DNA from: Chloroflexota bacterium
Lineage (GTDB): Bacteria; Chloroflexota; Dehalococcoidia; Dehalococcoidales; JACQON01
Assembly: GCA_016202545.1 (NCBI GenBank)
Contig: JACQON010000012.1
Span: 62,001-126,000, forward strand
Length of the DNA: 64,000 bases
Direction: 5' to 3'
This document shows positions 15,980 to 24,340 of this stretch, piece by piece; position 1 is the first letter of the stretch, and each line of letters begins with the position of its first letter. Both the position numbers and the translations under genes were made by a program. Below the pieces are notes generated by a model. The model was not told the DNA's origin, did no database searches, and saw nothing but the letters and a program-made list of their open reading frames with translations.

Positions 15980-18169
15980 ATGGTCAAAGGGAAAGAGGAG
16001 ATAACAGGCAAGCGCGGGGCAAGGCCCAGGGGACGGTCATGGTGGCTCCGGTTATTCCGCCTGCTGACATTATGGCCGGTATGGATATTCCTGCTGCTCG
16101 TCGTTGCCGCCGCCGTAGTGTGGTGGCGATGGCCGGCGCTGACATCGTGGGCTGCCGGCGTCAGAGACGCCACCTTTAATCTGTTTGGCTGGGGGCTGAT
16201 TCTCCTGGCCATAGCGGTCGCCATCGCGCTGGGGATGATATGGCGGCGCCGGTTACTGGACTTTGTCTATCGCTGGAGGCTGCACCAGCTAAACAGGCTG
16301 CTGGGTGCCATCGCCTTTATCCTGTCGGTGTGGGGGGTACTGGCGCTTTTGCAGAAAGGCGGCGCCATCGGGCAGCGCATCATCGGGCAGCCGGATGCTT
16401 TCGGTGCCCTTCGCGTAGTAGGCTTGCTCATGGCTGGCGTTGTCCTGGTCGCCCCCCGGGGTTGCTTCCGCTTGCTGAAAAAACTCTTATCGCGGCTGGT
16501 CAGGCTGGTGATTGGCCGCCCGGCGCGCCGGCCGCCCAGGCCAGCGCCGTCTCGAAAGGAAGCGATGCCCGCGGCGGTGGTGGAGGCTCCTCCACCCGGC
16601 GCACCGGAGACAAAGCCGGCCGTACCAGCGTCCGCTCCTGCCCAGACCCAGCAGGAGCTAAGGCAGGTGGCCCAGGAGGTGTGGAGGAAGTACGGAGAGT
16701 CTTCGGCTGTGGTCATCGTAGATGGATGGCGGCTGCCGCCCATTGACATACTGGACAAATCGATTGATACCGAGTTCGGTCAGGCCGACAATATGCAGAG
16801 GGCGAAGCTCATTGAAGAGGCTATGGCCAGCTACGGCGTCGAGGCCAAGGTGGTGCAGGTAAACGCCGGGCCAACAGTCACCCAGTTTGGCGTGGAGCCG
16901 GGCTGGGAGAGGAAAACCAGGGAGATTAAGGAAAAGGATAAAGACGGGAATGTCAGGGTCAGGGTGGAGGAGGTCTCCAAGACCAGGGTCAAGGTGGACA
17001 AGATTACTGGCCTGGCCAATGACCTGGCCCTGGCCCTGGCTGCTTCCAGCATCAGGATTGAAGCGCCGGTGCCGGGGAAATCGGTGGTGGGCATTGAAGT
17101 GCCCAATACGGTTTCAAGCGTGGTCAGCCTGCGTGGGGTGATAGAGACCAGCGTCTTTCAGAAGCTGGAAGCCAGGTCCAAGATGGCACTGGCCCTGGGC
17201 AAAGGCGCCGGTGGCGAGGCGGTGGCCGCTGACCTGGCCAAGATGCCTCACCTGCTCATCGCCGGTGCTACCGGCAGTGGCAAGACGGTCTGCCTGAATA
17301 CCATTATATGCTGCCTGCTACTTCACAACACTCCCAATGATGCCCGTTTTTTCATGGTCGACCCCAAGCGGGTGGAGCTGACTCCCTATAACGGCATAGC
17401 CCACCTCGCTGCGCCGGTGATAGTTGACACCAGTAAAGCCCTGAGCACGCTGCGTTGGCTCAACCAGGAGATGGACAAGCGTTATCAGGAGCTGTCCAAG
17501 ACCGGGGCGCGCAACATCGAGAGCTACAATAAGACCAGGCAGGGGGCGGAAAGGATGCCCTATCTCGTACTGGTAATTGACGAGCTGGCCGACCTGATGA
17601 TGGCTGGCTTTGATGAAGTGGAACATATCTTGTGCCGGCTGGCCCAGCTTGCCCGGGCTACCGGCATCCATCTGGTGGTGGCCACGCAGCGGCCGTCAGT
17701 GGATGTGATTACCGGCTTGATTAAGGCCAACTTCCCCACCCGCATCAGCTTTGCCGTCACTTCCCAGGTGGACTCGCGCACCATCCTTGACATGGCTGGC
17801 GCTGAAAAGCTACTGGGCAGGGGGGATATGCTCTATATGCCCACTGAAGCTGCCAAACCCAAGCGCCTTCAGGGGTGCCTTGTCTCCGACGCCGAGATAG
17901 AACGGCTGGTCTATTTCTGGGGGAACCAGCGCCGCGAGGAAACGGCCGAGCTGAAGATTGACGGGCTGGTGACCTCTCCCACTGATACCAGGAGGGAAGA
18001 CCTCCCCCAGGACCCTCTCCTGGATGCCGCCAGGCAACTGGCGCAGCAGCACAAGCACATCTCCACCTCTTTCCTGCAACGCCGCCTGCGCATTGGCTAT
18101 CCCCGGGCGGCCCGCCTTATGGAGCAGCTTGAGGACGAAGGCGTCAAAGAGGAAGAGCAATCCGGCTGA
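15980..18169 (+). CDS. ftsK: DNA translocase FtsK/SpoIIIE
   Basis: Hexameric DNA pump that clears chromosome ends through the division septum. 729 residues: four hydrophobic segments within about residues 20-165, a Pro/Ala-rich linker of about 60 residues, the alpha domain, then the RecA-like motor with Walker A GATGSGKT near residue 430 and Walker B LVLVIDELADLMM near residue 530. The C-terminal winged-helix gamma domain (STSFLQRRLRIGYPRAARLME) recognises KOPS-like sequences. GGAG lies upstream of the ATG. A tRNA-like fragment follows directly after the stop. Confidence 0.95.
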   Translation: MVKGKEEITGKRGARPRGRSWWLRLFRLLTLWPVWIFLLLVVAAAVVWWRWPALTSWAAGVRDATFNLFGWGLILLAIAVAIALGMIWRRRLLDFVYRWRLHQLNRLLGAIAFILSVWGVLALLQKGGAIGQRIIGQPDAFGALRVVGLLMAGVVLVAPRGCFRLLKKLLSRLVRLVIGRPARRPPRPAPSRKEAMPAAVVEAPPPGAPETKPAVPASAPAQTQQELRQVAQEVWRKYGESSAVVIVDGWRLPPIDILDKSIDTEFGQADNMQRAKLIEEAMASYGVEAKVVQVNAGPTVTQFGVEPGWERKTREIKEKDKDGNVRVRVEEVSKTRVKVDKITGLANDLALALAASSIRIEAPVPGKSVVGIEVPNTVSSVVSLRGVIETSVFQKLEARSKMALALGKGAGGEAVAADLAKMPHLLIAGATGSGKTVCLNTIICCLLLHNTPNDARFFMVDPKRVELTPYNGIAHLAAPVIVDTSKALSTLRWLNQEMDKRYQELSKTGARNIESYNKTRQGAERMPYLVLVIDELADLMMAGFDEVEHILCRLAQLARATGIHLVVATQRPSVDVITGLIKANFPTRISFAVTSQVDSRTILDMAGAEKLLGRGDMLYMPTEAAKPKRLQGCLVSDAEIERLVYFWGNQRREETAELKIDGLVTSPTDTRREDLPQDPLLDAARQLAQQHKHISTSFLQRRLRIGYPRAARLMEQLEDEGVKEEEQSG

Positions 18170-18170
18170 G

Positions 18171-18195
18171 AAGGGTTCGAATCCCCCCGGCTCCA
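18171..18195 (+). other. 3'-end fragment of a tRNA or tmRNA (possible attachment-site remnant)
   Basis: GGGTTCGAATCCC is a T-arm core with the universal G-TTCGAAT-C loop, followed by CCGGCTCCA, which reads as the 3' acceptor strand plus discriminator A. There is no tRNA body upstream: the sequence is the ftsK 3' end. CGGCTCC would pair with a 5' GGAGCCG or GGGGCCG, and a tmRNA 3' end is a good fit. The DNA downstream is markedly AT-richer. Together this suggests an att site left by an element integrated at a tRNA/tmRNA gene. Confidence 0.6.
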
Positions 18196-18296
18196 TGTTA
18201 CATTTTGCGAACTTTTGTCAAACATCTGTCTACACTTAGTGAACTGAACGTAATCTACTCAAGATTATTTAATTCGCGTTACTTCTAAGAGGGTCG

Positions 18297-18305
18297 TGAT
18301 ATAAT
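18297..18305 (+). promoter_or_regulatory. Extended -10 promoter giving a predicted leaderless mRNA
   Basis: TGA-TATAAT ends six bases before the GTG start at 18312, so transcription should begin at or next to the start codon. No ribosome site precedes the GTG. Confidence 0.6.
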
Positions 18306-18311
18306 GCCATC

Positions 18312-19145
18312 GTGATCCCTCTTAAATCATGGAAACAAATTGAATACCGTGAAACCGGTAATGGGTCTAAAGTCATATTGCTATTTCACGGTGGTCACAT
18401 GCGGGCAATTTCTGATTCAAGCGAAGCATTCTTTGTTGAAAATGGCTATCGAGTTTTAATTCCATCCCGTCCTGGTTACGGTAAGACTCCACTAGATGTC
18501 GGTAGAAGTGCTGCTGACTTTGCTGATGTGATGGCAGAATTTATAGCAGACTTGAGTATAAAAAGTGTGACTGTTGTAGGTATTTCCGGAGGTGGACCTA
18601 CGGCCTTACAATTTGCACAACGCCACCAAAAACTAACAAACGCTTTGATTCTCCAATCGGCAGTTGGCCATGACGGATGGCCTGATACAAATACTCATCG
18701 TGGAGCTCACGTTATATTTAACTACATAACCGAAAATATAACTTGGGCTTTTATGCGCACCAGCTTTACACTATTCCCTCAGACTACTCTTAAATTTATG
18801 CTTCGAAGTCTATCTACTAAATCACCGAACGAGGCTCTAAAGACCATTAACGGTCAGCAACGAGCATCTCTAATACGGGTACTTAAACAACTACGTTCTG
18901 GACACGGTTTTCTAAACGATATCCACTATACAGTCGGTGAATTAAACGAAATAAGTGCACCTACTTTGATAATACACAGCAAGTATGATGGTAGTGTCGA
19001 CCTCAGTCATCCACGATTTTTAACAGACCATATACCGAATAACACACTTTTTATCTCGGAAGCAGAAAACCACATGTTTTGGTACAGTGATTATTATTCT
19101 GAAATAAAGGTTGAAATGAAACGATTTCTTGACTCTTTACCTTAA
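18312..19145 (+). CDS. Alpha/beta hydrolase, AT-rich
   Basis: Predicted esterase/hydrolase of 277 residues. The oxyanion strand is ILLFHGGHM near residue 25, the nucleophile elbow is VGISGGGPTA near residue 96, the Asp lies in HSKYDGSVD near residue 222 and the His in AENHMFW near residue 256, so the catalytic triad is complete. Base composition is clearly lower in GC than ftsK upstream and codon use differs (many A/T-ending codons), pointing to recent acquisition. The substrate is unknown. The start is GTG, placed directly at the predicted transcription start. Confidence 0.8.
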   Translation: MIPLKSWKQIEYRETGNGSKVILLFHGGHMRAISDSSEAFFVENGYRVLIPSRPGYGKTPLDVGRSAADFADVMAEFIADLSIKSVTVVGISGGGPTALQFAQRHQKLTNALILQSAVGHDGWPDTNTHRGAHVIFNYITENITWAFMRTSFTLFPQTTLKFMLRSLSTKSPNEALKTINGQQRASLIRVLKQLRSGHGFLNDIHYTVGELNEISAPTLIIHSKYDGSVDLSHPRFLTDHIPNNTLFISEAENHMFWYSDYYSEIKVEMKRFLDSLP

Positions 19146-19404
19146 GCTTAATGCCGGAACTCGTAACCAAGAATGCGACTTCAGATTAAGTTTTAAGACA
19201 AAAAGTGATGTCGAAGTCCTTGACGGTTCTACCTATTGATACCCCAGCTCCACCATATCAAGGTAATGATATTACCCTACTTTAGCTTGAAGCTTTCAAT
19301 AGTTCCATCTAGTCCCAGATGCAGTTTGGGTAATTGCATTACCATAGCAGTCATCACAAATCCTTGAAAACTCGCTAACAAAGGTTAAGTCAGTTTTGCC
19401 TGAC

Positions 19405-19695
19405 CTATTTTAGGGCGAGCACTAATGGGTATGCTTCTCTTGTAGTTTGTAGGCCTAATTTTTGTTCAAACGCAATGGGCTCTTTTATCAATACTCCTTC
19501 CCTGTACCTCTTAAGGCTTTTCTCATCTCCCCAAATTACAATTGTAGCTTCGTCTCCCTTTTCGGGTCTTTTGTAATGGTAGATAGCAATAACGCCAGGC
19601 TCTCGCTTGAAACGAGGAAGAAACTCCTGAAGGAATTTCTCTACCTCTGGAGCTTGTTCAGGGTTGACTTTACTTGATGTAATCGAAATAATCAT
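19405..19695 (-). CDS. Small ABM-like (ferredoxin-fold) protein
   Basis: 96 residues resembling the antibiotic biosynthesis monooxygenase/dimeric alpha-beta barrel fold: strand ISITSSKVNP, helix EVEKFLQEFLPRF, strand GVIAIYHYKRP, strand EATIVIWGDEKSLKRYRE. Such proteins bind small hydrophobic ligands or act as cofactor-free oxygenases, and no catalytic assignment is possible here. ATG at 19695 has GAGGAGG six bases upstream; longer readings put that site inside the gene. The 259 bases between it and the hydrolase stop hold no recognisable feature. Confidence 0.65.
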   Translation of the reverse strand: MIISITSSKVNPEQAPEVEKFLQEFLPRFKREPGVIAIYHYKRPEKGDEATIVIWGDEKSLKRYREGVLIKEPIAFEQKLGLQTTREAYPLVLALK

Positions 19696-19737
19696 ATTGA
19701 ACCTCCTCATCCCTTAGTTACGAAAGTTGTTGCCCAA

Positions 19738-20562
19738 TCAGGCCGGGTGCTGTATAGGATGGTATGCCCAGAAGTCTGCGAGCGCCACGGCCATGCCATG
19801 TGGGTTCTGCATCTGCAGCCCATGCGCGGCGTCCGGTAGTATAAACTCTTGTACGTGAGGCAACCACTCCAGAAGCAGCCGGTGTGTTTCCCCAAAACGC
19901 GCCCAGAGAGCGTTGCTTTCGCTGCCGAGGACTGCGAGAACTGGTTGGATGATACGCCTCGCCTCGACCTCACCAAAGCTCCAATCGAGCCATCCTGGTA
20001 ATTCTAATTCGAATGAAGTCGCCGAATCAGTCACTGCCTGCTCGAAGGCCCCAGGCAACCTCCGGTCCAAGGCGGCACGGTATCCTGCTCCGAATCGTGC
20101 CCGTAGGAATTCGTCCACAACAGTTTCTGCAGACCCCTCCCTATAACGCTGTTGGCCTCGCACTAACGCCTCCCGATAGGCCGGACCGGAGGACCCGACT
20201 ATCAACGCCGGCTCCAGTAAGGCCAGCGACTGGACGGTATCTGGATTGTCTAGCGTGAACTGAAGGGCGATACAGCCACCCAAGGAGTGTCCAACGATAT
20301 GCGCACGCTCCACGTCCAGATGACGTAGTAATTCTCGACAGTCAGCAGCCTGCTGAGCGAGACTGACGGGAACAGCGGCGTTGCTGCTGCCCATGTAGTC
20401 ACGGCGGTGGTACATGATGAGCCTGTATTTGTCTGGGGTTGGCTCGCCCAACAGCGGTCGGAAAGAGTCCGCGATAAGAGCACCGTGAATAAAGATCACC
20501 GGCTCACCCGTACCCGAGACCTCATATTCAAGAGCGATGCCGTTTACGGCTGCCTTATCCAT
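19738..20562 (-). CDS. Alpha/beta hydrolase
   Basis: 274-residue predicted hydrolase. VIFIHGAL near residue 22, nucleophile elbow IVGHSLGGC near residue 90, a helical cap around residues 120-190, and the catalytic His in PDAAHGLQMQNP near residue 250. The acid residue is probably the one in the VLGSES region but is not clear. ATG at 20562 has GAGGAGG five bases upstream. It lies 42 bases upstream of the small ABM-like gene on the same strand and probably forms an operon with it. Confidence 0.82.
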   Translation of the reverse strand: MDKAAVNGIALEYEVSGTGEPVIFIHGALIADSFRPLLGEPTPDKYRLIMYHRRDYMGSSNAAVPVSLAQQAADCRELLRHLDVERAHIVGHSLGGCIALQFTLDNPDTVQSLALLEPALIVGSSGPAYREALVRGQQRYREGSAETVVDEFLRARFGAGYRAALDRRLPGAFEQAVTDSATSFELELPGWLDWSFGEVEARRIIQPVLAVLGSESNALWARFGETHRLLLEWLPHVQEFILPDAAHGLQMQNPHGMAVALADFWAYHPIQHPA

Positions 20563-20696
20563 GTATCCTCCTCGCCAAAGCGAATCATCCCAGAGGGGGG
20601 CCTGCCCCACTTCGCTCGTAGGCAATAAGCGTTCCGTCTTTAGACTCCACTTTGTCCGTAGGCTTCACTCCTTAAAAGGAATTTTAGCACGACCCA

Positions 20697-21003
20697 TGAC
20701 CGGATACCAGCAACTGCTGTACCGCCGGAATCAGCCCCTTCTTCTCAAACAGGAGTTCGGGAACTGTTCCGAATGGCCCGTCAAAGGAGACGATGCTGTT
20801 TATGGTACGACCTGTTATGGAACCGGGGGCATGCCGACTATGTCATAGTGAACTCTAGAGGCTATATCGCTCCAATTAAGGAGAACGATGGTTGGTTGGT
20901 TGCCCAGGCAAGCTGGAAGAAAGAAGAACTGCTCATTGAGGATAACAAGCTGAGCTTCTCTTTAAGCGCACCTCACCTTGATAAGGGGCAAGAGAGAACC
21001 TGA
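20697..21003 (+). pseudogene. Possible decayed coding remnant, unrecognised
   Basis: Two frames look partly coding here. One reads from an ATG at 20697 to a stop at 20848. The second, overlapping frame runs to 21003 and encodes a protein-like stretch (GYIAPIKENDGWLVAQ, then LSFSLSAPHL). They could be one gene broken by a frameshift. No family was recognised and no ribosome site is convincing. The rest of the 20563-21063 gap shows nothing else. Confidence 0.25.
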
Positions 21004-21063
21004 CCTTACCCCGTTATTAGTATCACTACCGGTTAGAGTCCAACTAGAGCCTGTACTATTTTT

Positions 21064-21101
21064 TTAACACGATTGTAACATTGCCGTAATGTATTTGAAA
21101 C
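21064..21101 (+). promoter_or_regulatory. Four phased half-sites upstream of amtB (putative OmpR/GlnR-type operator)
   Basis: The pentamers TTAAC (21064), GTAAC (21075), GTAAT (21086) and GAAAC (21097) are direct repeats spaced exactly 11 bases apart, one helical turn each. This matches the architecture of OmpR/PhoB-family operators, and the second to fourth resemble the GTnAC-N6-GAAAC half-sites of actinobacterial GlnR. The last half-site overlaps the putative -35 box. The likely binder is the regulator encoded at 24341. Confidence 0.6.
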
Positions 21102-21124
21102 AATCTCAGAGTAAAGTAGACAAT
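21095..21124 (+). promoter_or_regulatory. amtB promoter
   Basis: TTGAAA (21095-21100), 18-base spacer, GACAAT (21119-21124). A weak -10 suits an activated promoter. The leader is about 15 bases and contains GGGAGG before the ATG. Confidence 0.5.
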
Positions 21125-21146
21125 GTAAGCTTGTTTTGGGAGGTCT

Positions 21147-22385
21147 ATGATGCCGACTAGTGCTGGTGACACCGCATGGATACTCATTTCTTCGGCATTG
21201 GTCATGCTGATGACTCCTGGACTGGCCTTCTTCTATGGCGGCATGGTAAGGCGGAAAAATTTTCTTTCGACGATAATGATGAGTTTTACCTGCCTCGCGC
21301 TGGTGGGTGTGCTGTGGGTACTCTTTGGTTACAGCCTCGCCTTCGGGCCCGACCACAGTGGCATAATTGGCGGTCTAGATTGGATTGGGTTGAATGGCGT
21401 AGGGCAAGACCCATCTTCAACCTACGCAACAACTGTCCCGCACCTGGCATTCATGGTATTTCAGGCGATGTTTGCCGTCATCAGCGTGGCTCTCATTACG
21501 GGAGCAGTTGTGGAGCGTATGAAATTCAGCGCACTGTTGCTTTTTGGGGCATTGTGGCTGACCTTTGTTTACGCTCCGGTCGCGCACTGGGTCTGGGGCA
21601 GCGGTGGGTGGCTGGCTAAACTCGGCGCTCTCGACTTCGCTGGCGGAGCGGTTGTGCACATCAACGCCGGTGTTTCTGCTATGGCGCTGGCACTGTTGCT
21701 GGGACCGCGCAATGGTTTCAAGGAAGGGCACTCCATGGAGCCAAACAATATTCCATTAGTGATATTAGGCGCCGGGTTGCTGTGGTTCGGATGGTTTGGG
21801 TTCAATGCCGGAAGCGCTTTAACGTCAGGTGGTCTGGCGGCAAATGCCTTTGTGACGACCAATACTGCAGCTGCGGCGGCGGCGTTCGCCTGGATGCTGG
21901 TAAGCTGGATTCACAGGCGTCCCAGTGCTCTTGGCACGGCGACGGGCGCGGTCGTAGGGTTGGTAGCAATTACCCCGGCAGCCGGATTCGTTGCTCCCAT
22001 GGCAGCAATACCAATCGGGGCAGGCGCTGCGGTAGCTAGTTACTATATGATGGTATTCCGGATGAAGCGAGGCGTGGATGAATCTCTGGACGTGTGGGCA
22101 TGTCATGGTATCGGCGGAACATTTGGCGCTCTTGCTACGGGTATCTTCACCAGTCTAGCAATCAACTCGGCCGGCGCAGATGGTCTGCTCATGGGAAATA
22201 CCATGCAGTTCCTGAAACAACTGCTTGTCGTCGTGGTGGTGTGGAGTTTCTCCTTCGGGATGACAATGCTGCTGGGGAAGCTGATTGATGTGACGGTTGG
22301 GCTGAGGGTAAGTGCGACCGAGGAAACCATAGGCCTGGACATCGCGCAGCATGGTGAAAAGGCTTACGGTGGGCTGTTGAGATGA
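21147..22385 (+). CDS. amtB: Ammonium transporter AmtB
   Basis: A trimeric membrane channel for ammonium/ammonia uptake. 412 residues with about 11 membrane helices. The first helix contains LMTPGLAFFYGGMVRRKN, typical of the family. The twin pore histidines are in GGAVVHINAGVSA near residue 168 and CHGIGGTFGAL near residue 314. There is no cleavable signal beyond the first helix. ATG at 21147 (or the next ATG) has GGGAGG upstream. Its stop overlaps the PII start by four bases (ATGA), so the two are translationally coupled, fitting PII control of the channel. Confidence 0.96.
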   Translation: MMPTSAGDTAWILISSALVMLMTPGLAFFYGGMVRRKNFLSTIMMSFTCLALVGVLWVLFGYSLAFGPDHSGIIGGLDWIGLNGVGQDPSSTYATTVPHLAFMVFQAMFAVISVALITGAVVERMKFSALLLFGALWLTFVYAPVAHWVWGSGGWLAKLGALDFAGGAVVHINAGVSAMALALLLGPRNGFKEGHSMEPNNIPLVILGAGLLWFGWFGFNAGSALTSGGLAANAFVTTNTAAAAAAFAWMLVSWIHRRPSALGTATGAVVGLVAITPAAGFVAPMAAIPIGAGAAVASYYMMVFRMKRGVDESLDVWACHGIGGTFGALATGIFTSLAINSAGADGLLMGNTMQFLKQLLVVVVVWSFSFGMTMLLGKLIDVTVGLRVSATEETIGLDIAQHGEKAYGGLLR

Positions 22386-22720
22386 AGAAAATCGAGGCGA
22401 TTATTCGGGAGGAAAAGCTCGAAGCGGTGCGAAAAGCCCTTGAAGACGAGAGCTATTTCGGCATGACTGTCAGCGAGGTGTCGGGTCGTGGGCGGGAAGG
22501 AGGCGTTGCCTTACAGTGGCGGGTGGGAGAATACAGGGTGGAGTTCTTGCCAAGGGTGAGGGTTGAAATCGTCATCCTGGATGAGGACTTGTCGAAAGTA
22601 TTGGCTACTATCATGATGAGTGCACGAACGGGAGAGAAGGGTGACGGCAAGATTTTCGTGCTGCCGGTGGAGGATGCTGTCCGTATCAGGACCGGCGATA
22701 CGGGCGATGATGCTATTTGA
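22382..22720 (+). CDS. PII nitrogen regulatory protein (GlnB/GlnK family) with altered ligand-site residues
   Basis: 112-residue trimeric signal protein that binds ATP/ADP and 2-oxoglutarate and blocks AmtB. It aligns without gaps to E. coli GlnB through the T-loop: MKKIEAIIR at the start, TGEKGDGKIF near residue 84, RIRTGDTGDDAI at the end. Tyr51 is kept (GEYRVEF). Position 39, normally Gln, is Glu; position 40, normally Lys, is Gly; and position 58, normally Lys, is Arg. Gln39 and Lys58 contact 2-oxoglutarate in studied PII proteins, so sensing may be altered. Coupled to amtB. Confidence 0.93.
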   Translation: MKKIEAIIREEKLEAVRKALEDESYFGMTVSEVSGRGREGGVALQWRVGEYRVEFLPRVRVEIVILDEDLSKVLATIMMSARTGEKGDGKIFVLPVEDAVRIRTGDTGDDAI

Positions 22721-22769
22721 AACAGGGCAAATGGCGTTAAAAATATAGTTTATGAAAAAAGGAGAGAGG

Positions 22770-24113
22770 ATGACAACCAAGAAGAGTAAAGAGGAAGCCA
22801 GGGAATATGTCCTTATGACAGCTAAGGAGCGTGATGTCAAATTTGTCCGCCTATGGTTTACTGACATCCTGGGCGTCTTGAAGAACTTTGCCCTCCCCGT
22901 GGAGCAGTTGGAAAGCGCTCTTAACGATGGTGTGGGGTTTGATGGCTCGTCAATTCAGGGCTTCGCCCGTATTGATGAAAGCGACATGATATGCATACCC
23001 GATGCGGATACTTTCCAGTTACTACCCTGGAGACCTCAGGAGCATGCGGCGGTAGCCCGGATGTTCTGTGATATCGTGAAGCCGGACCGCGAGCCGCTTG
23101 AAGCTGACCCCCGCTTTGTGCTGAAGATAAATCTGAAACGGGCAGCAGACATGGGCTTCGTTTATTACGTGGGTCCGGAACTGGAGTACTTCTACTTCAA
23201 GGATAACAAGGGGACCGAACCGCTTGACCAGGGTGGATATTTCGACATCATGCCAGATGCAGCCACTGACCTGAGGCGAGAGACAGTGCTCACTCTGCAG
23301 AAAATGGGCATTGCGATAGATAAATCCCACCATGAGGTAGCCATCAGCCAGCACGAGATTGACATGCAGTATTGTGATGCTCTAACCATGGCGGATAATG
23401 TGATGACCTATCGCCTGGTAGTGAAACAGATTGCCGAGAAATATGGGGTCTATGCCACCTTCATGCCTAAGCCCGCGTTCGGTATCAACGGCAGCGGCAT
23501 GCACGTGCACCAGTCATTGTTCAAGGGTGAACGCAACGCCTTCTTTGATAAGAGTGGCAAGTACCATCTTTCCAAACTGGCATTGAGCTTCGTTGCCGGT
23601 CTTTTAAAGTATGCTCCGGAGTTTACTGCCGTCACCAGTCAGTGGGTCAACTCCTATAAGCGTCTGGTGCCGGGTTATGAGGCGCCGGTGTACGTTTCCT
23701 GGGCACGGCGCAACCGTTCTGACCTAATCAGAGTACCCCAATATGAAGTGGGAAAGGAAAATGCCACTCGGTTTGAGATACGTTCTCCTGACCCGGCCTG
23801 TAATCCCTACCTATGTTTTAGCGTGTTGCTGGCGGCCGGTTTGCAGGGTATTGAGGAAGGCCTCGAACCACCAGAGCCAGTGGAAGAGAACGTCTACCAC
23901 ATGGCTGACGCGGAGCGGAAGAAGCGGGGCATCGGCACACTACCCGCTAGTCTTGGTGAGGCAATAGTCCTTACCGAGAATAGCAAACTGGTACGGAAAG
24001 CCCTCGGTGACACAGTCTTCGAGGCATTTATCGAGAACAAGAAAATTGAGTGGGACAAATACCGGGTACAGGTGAGTGACTATGAAATCGAGACATACCT
24101 ACCCTTATTGTGA
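22770..24113 (+). CDS. glnA: Glutamine synthetase type I
   Basis: Makes glutamine from glutamate, ammonia and ATP as a dodecamer. 447 residues. VGFDGSSIQGFARI near residue 55, the latch region EYFYFK, the ATP-site motif KPAFGINGSGMHVHQS near residue 235, and RFEIRSPDPACNPYL near residue 335. The segment where adenylylated enzymes have NLYDLP reads ENVYHMADAERKKRGI, as in the GSI-alpha group, so no adenylylation is expected. The ATG at 22770 is chosen because GGAGAGAGG lies just before it; the ATG at 22752 has no ribosome site. It follows PII by 49 bases. Confidence 0.95.
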   Translation: MTTKKSKEEAREYVLMTAKERDVKFVRLWFTDILGVLKNFALPVEQLESALNDGVGFDGSSIQGFARIDESDMICIPDADTFQLLPWRPQEHAAVARMFCDIVKPDREPLEADPRFVLKINLKRAADMGFVYYVGPELEYFYFKDNKGTEPLDQGGYFDIMPDAATDLRRETVLTLQKMGIAIDKSHHEVAISQHEIDMQYCDALTMADNVMTYRLVVKQIAEKYGVYATFMPKPAFGINGSGMHVHQSLFKGERNAFFDKSGKYHLSKLALSFVAGLLKYAPEFTAVTSQWVNSYKRLVPGYEAPVYVSWARRNRSDLIRVPQYEVGKENATRFEIRSPDPACNPYLCFSVLLAAGLQGIEEGLEPPEPVEENVYHMADAERKKRGIGTLPASLGEAIVLTENSKLVRKALGDTVFEAFIENKKIEWDKYRVQVSDYEIETYLPLL

Positions 24114-24244
24114 GGAACTGGGTGTTTGGGGGTAAGAATTCCTTGACTACGCATGGGCATGGCGCAGGGCTTTTTCGGGGGGCAGGTCAGGCGGATGTAC
24201 ACCAACTGAAATAGAATGGCTTCAGGTAATTGAGATACTTCCAA

Positions 24245-24276
24245 ATAGAGAAGGGGTTTTTAAATCCCTTCTCTAT
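24245..24276. repeat. Perfect 11-bp inverted repeat between glnA and the regulator gene
   Basis: ATAGAGAAGGG (24245-24255) pairs with CCCTTCTCTAT (24266-24276) around a 10-base T-rich loop. No U-tract follows, so it is not a classical terminator. It may still shield the end of the glnA message or separate it from the downstream gene. The remainder of the 227-base gap shows no other clear feature. Confidence 0.55.
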
Positions 24277-24340
24277 GGCTATTAGTGGGCCTTGTGTGCC
24301 TATTGCATAGTTATGATAATATTGAAACAGATTCCTCCAG

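Noticed and set aside
24154-24180. Rho-independent terminator directly after glnA
   Set aside because: A GC-rich segment followed by TTTTTC is present but no stable stem could be formed next to it; the inverted repeat at 24245 lacks a T-run.
22721-24340. GlnR-like half-sites upstream of glnA and of the regulator gene
   Set aside because: Single GAAAC pentamers occur near 22733 and 24324, but no partner lies at 11-base spacing, so they were not called as operators.
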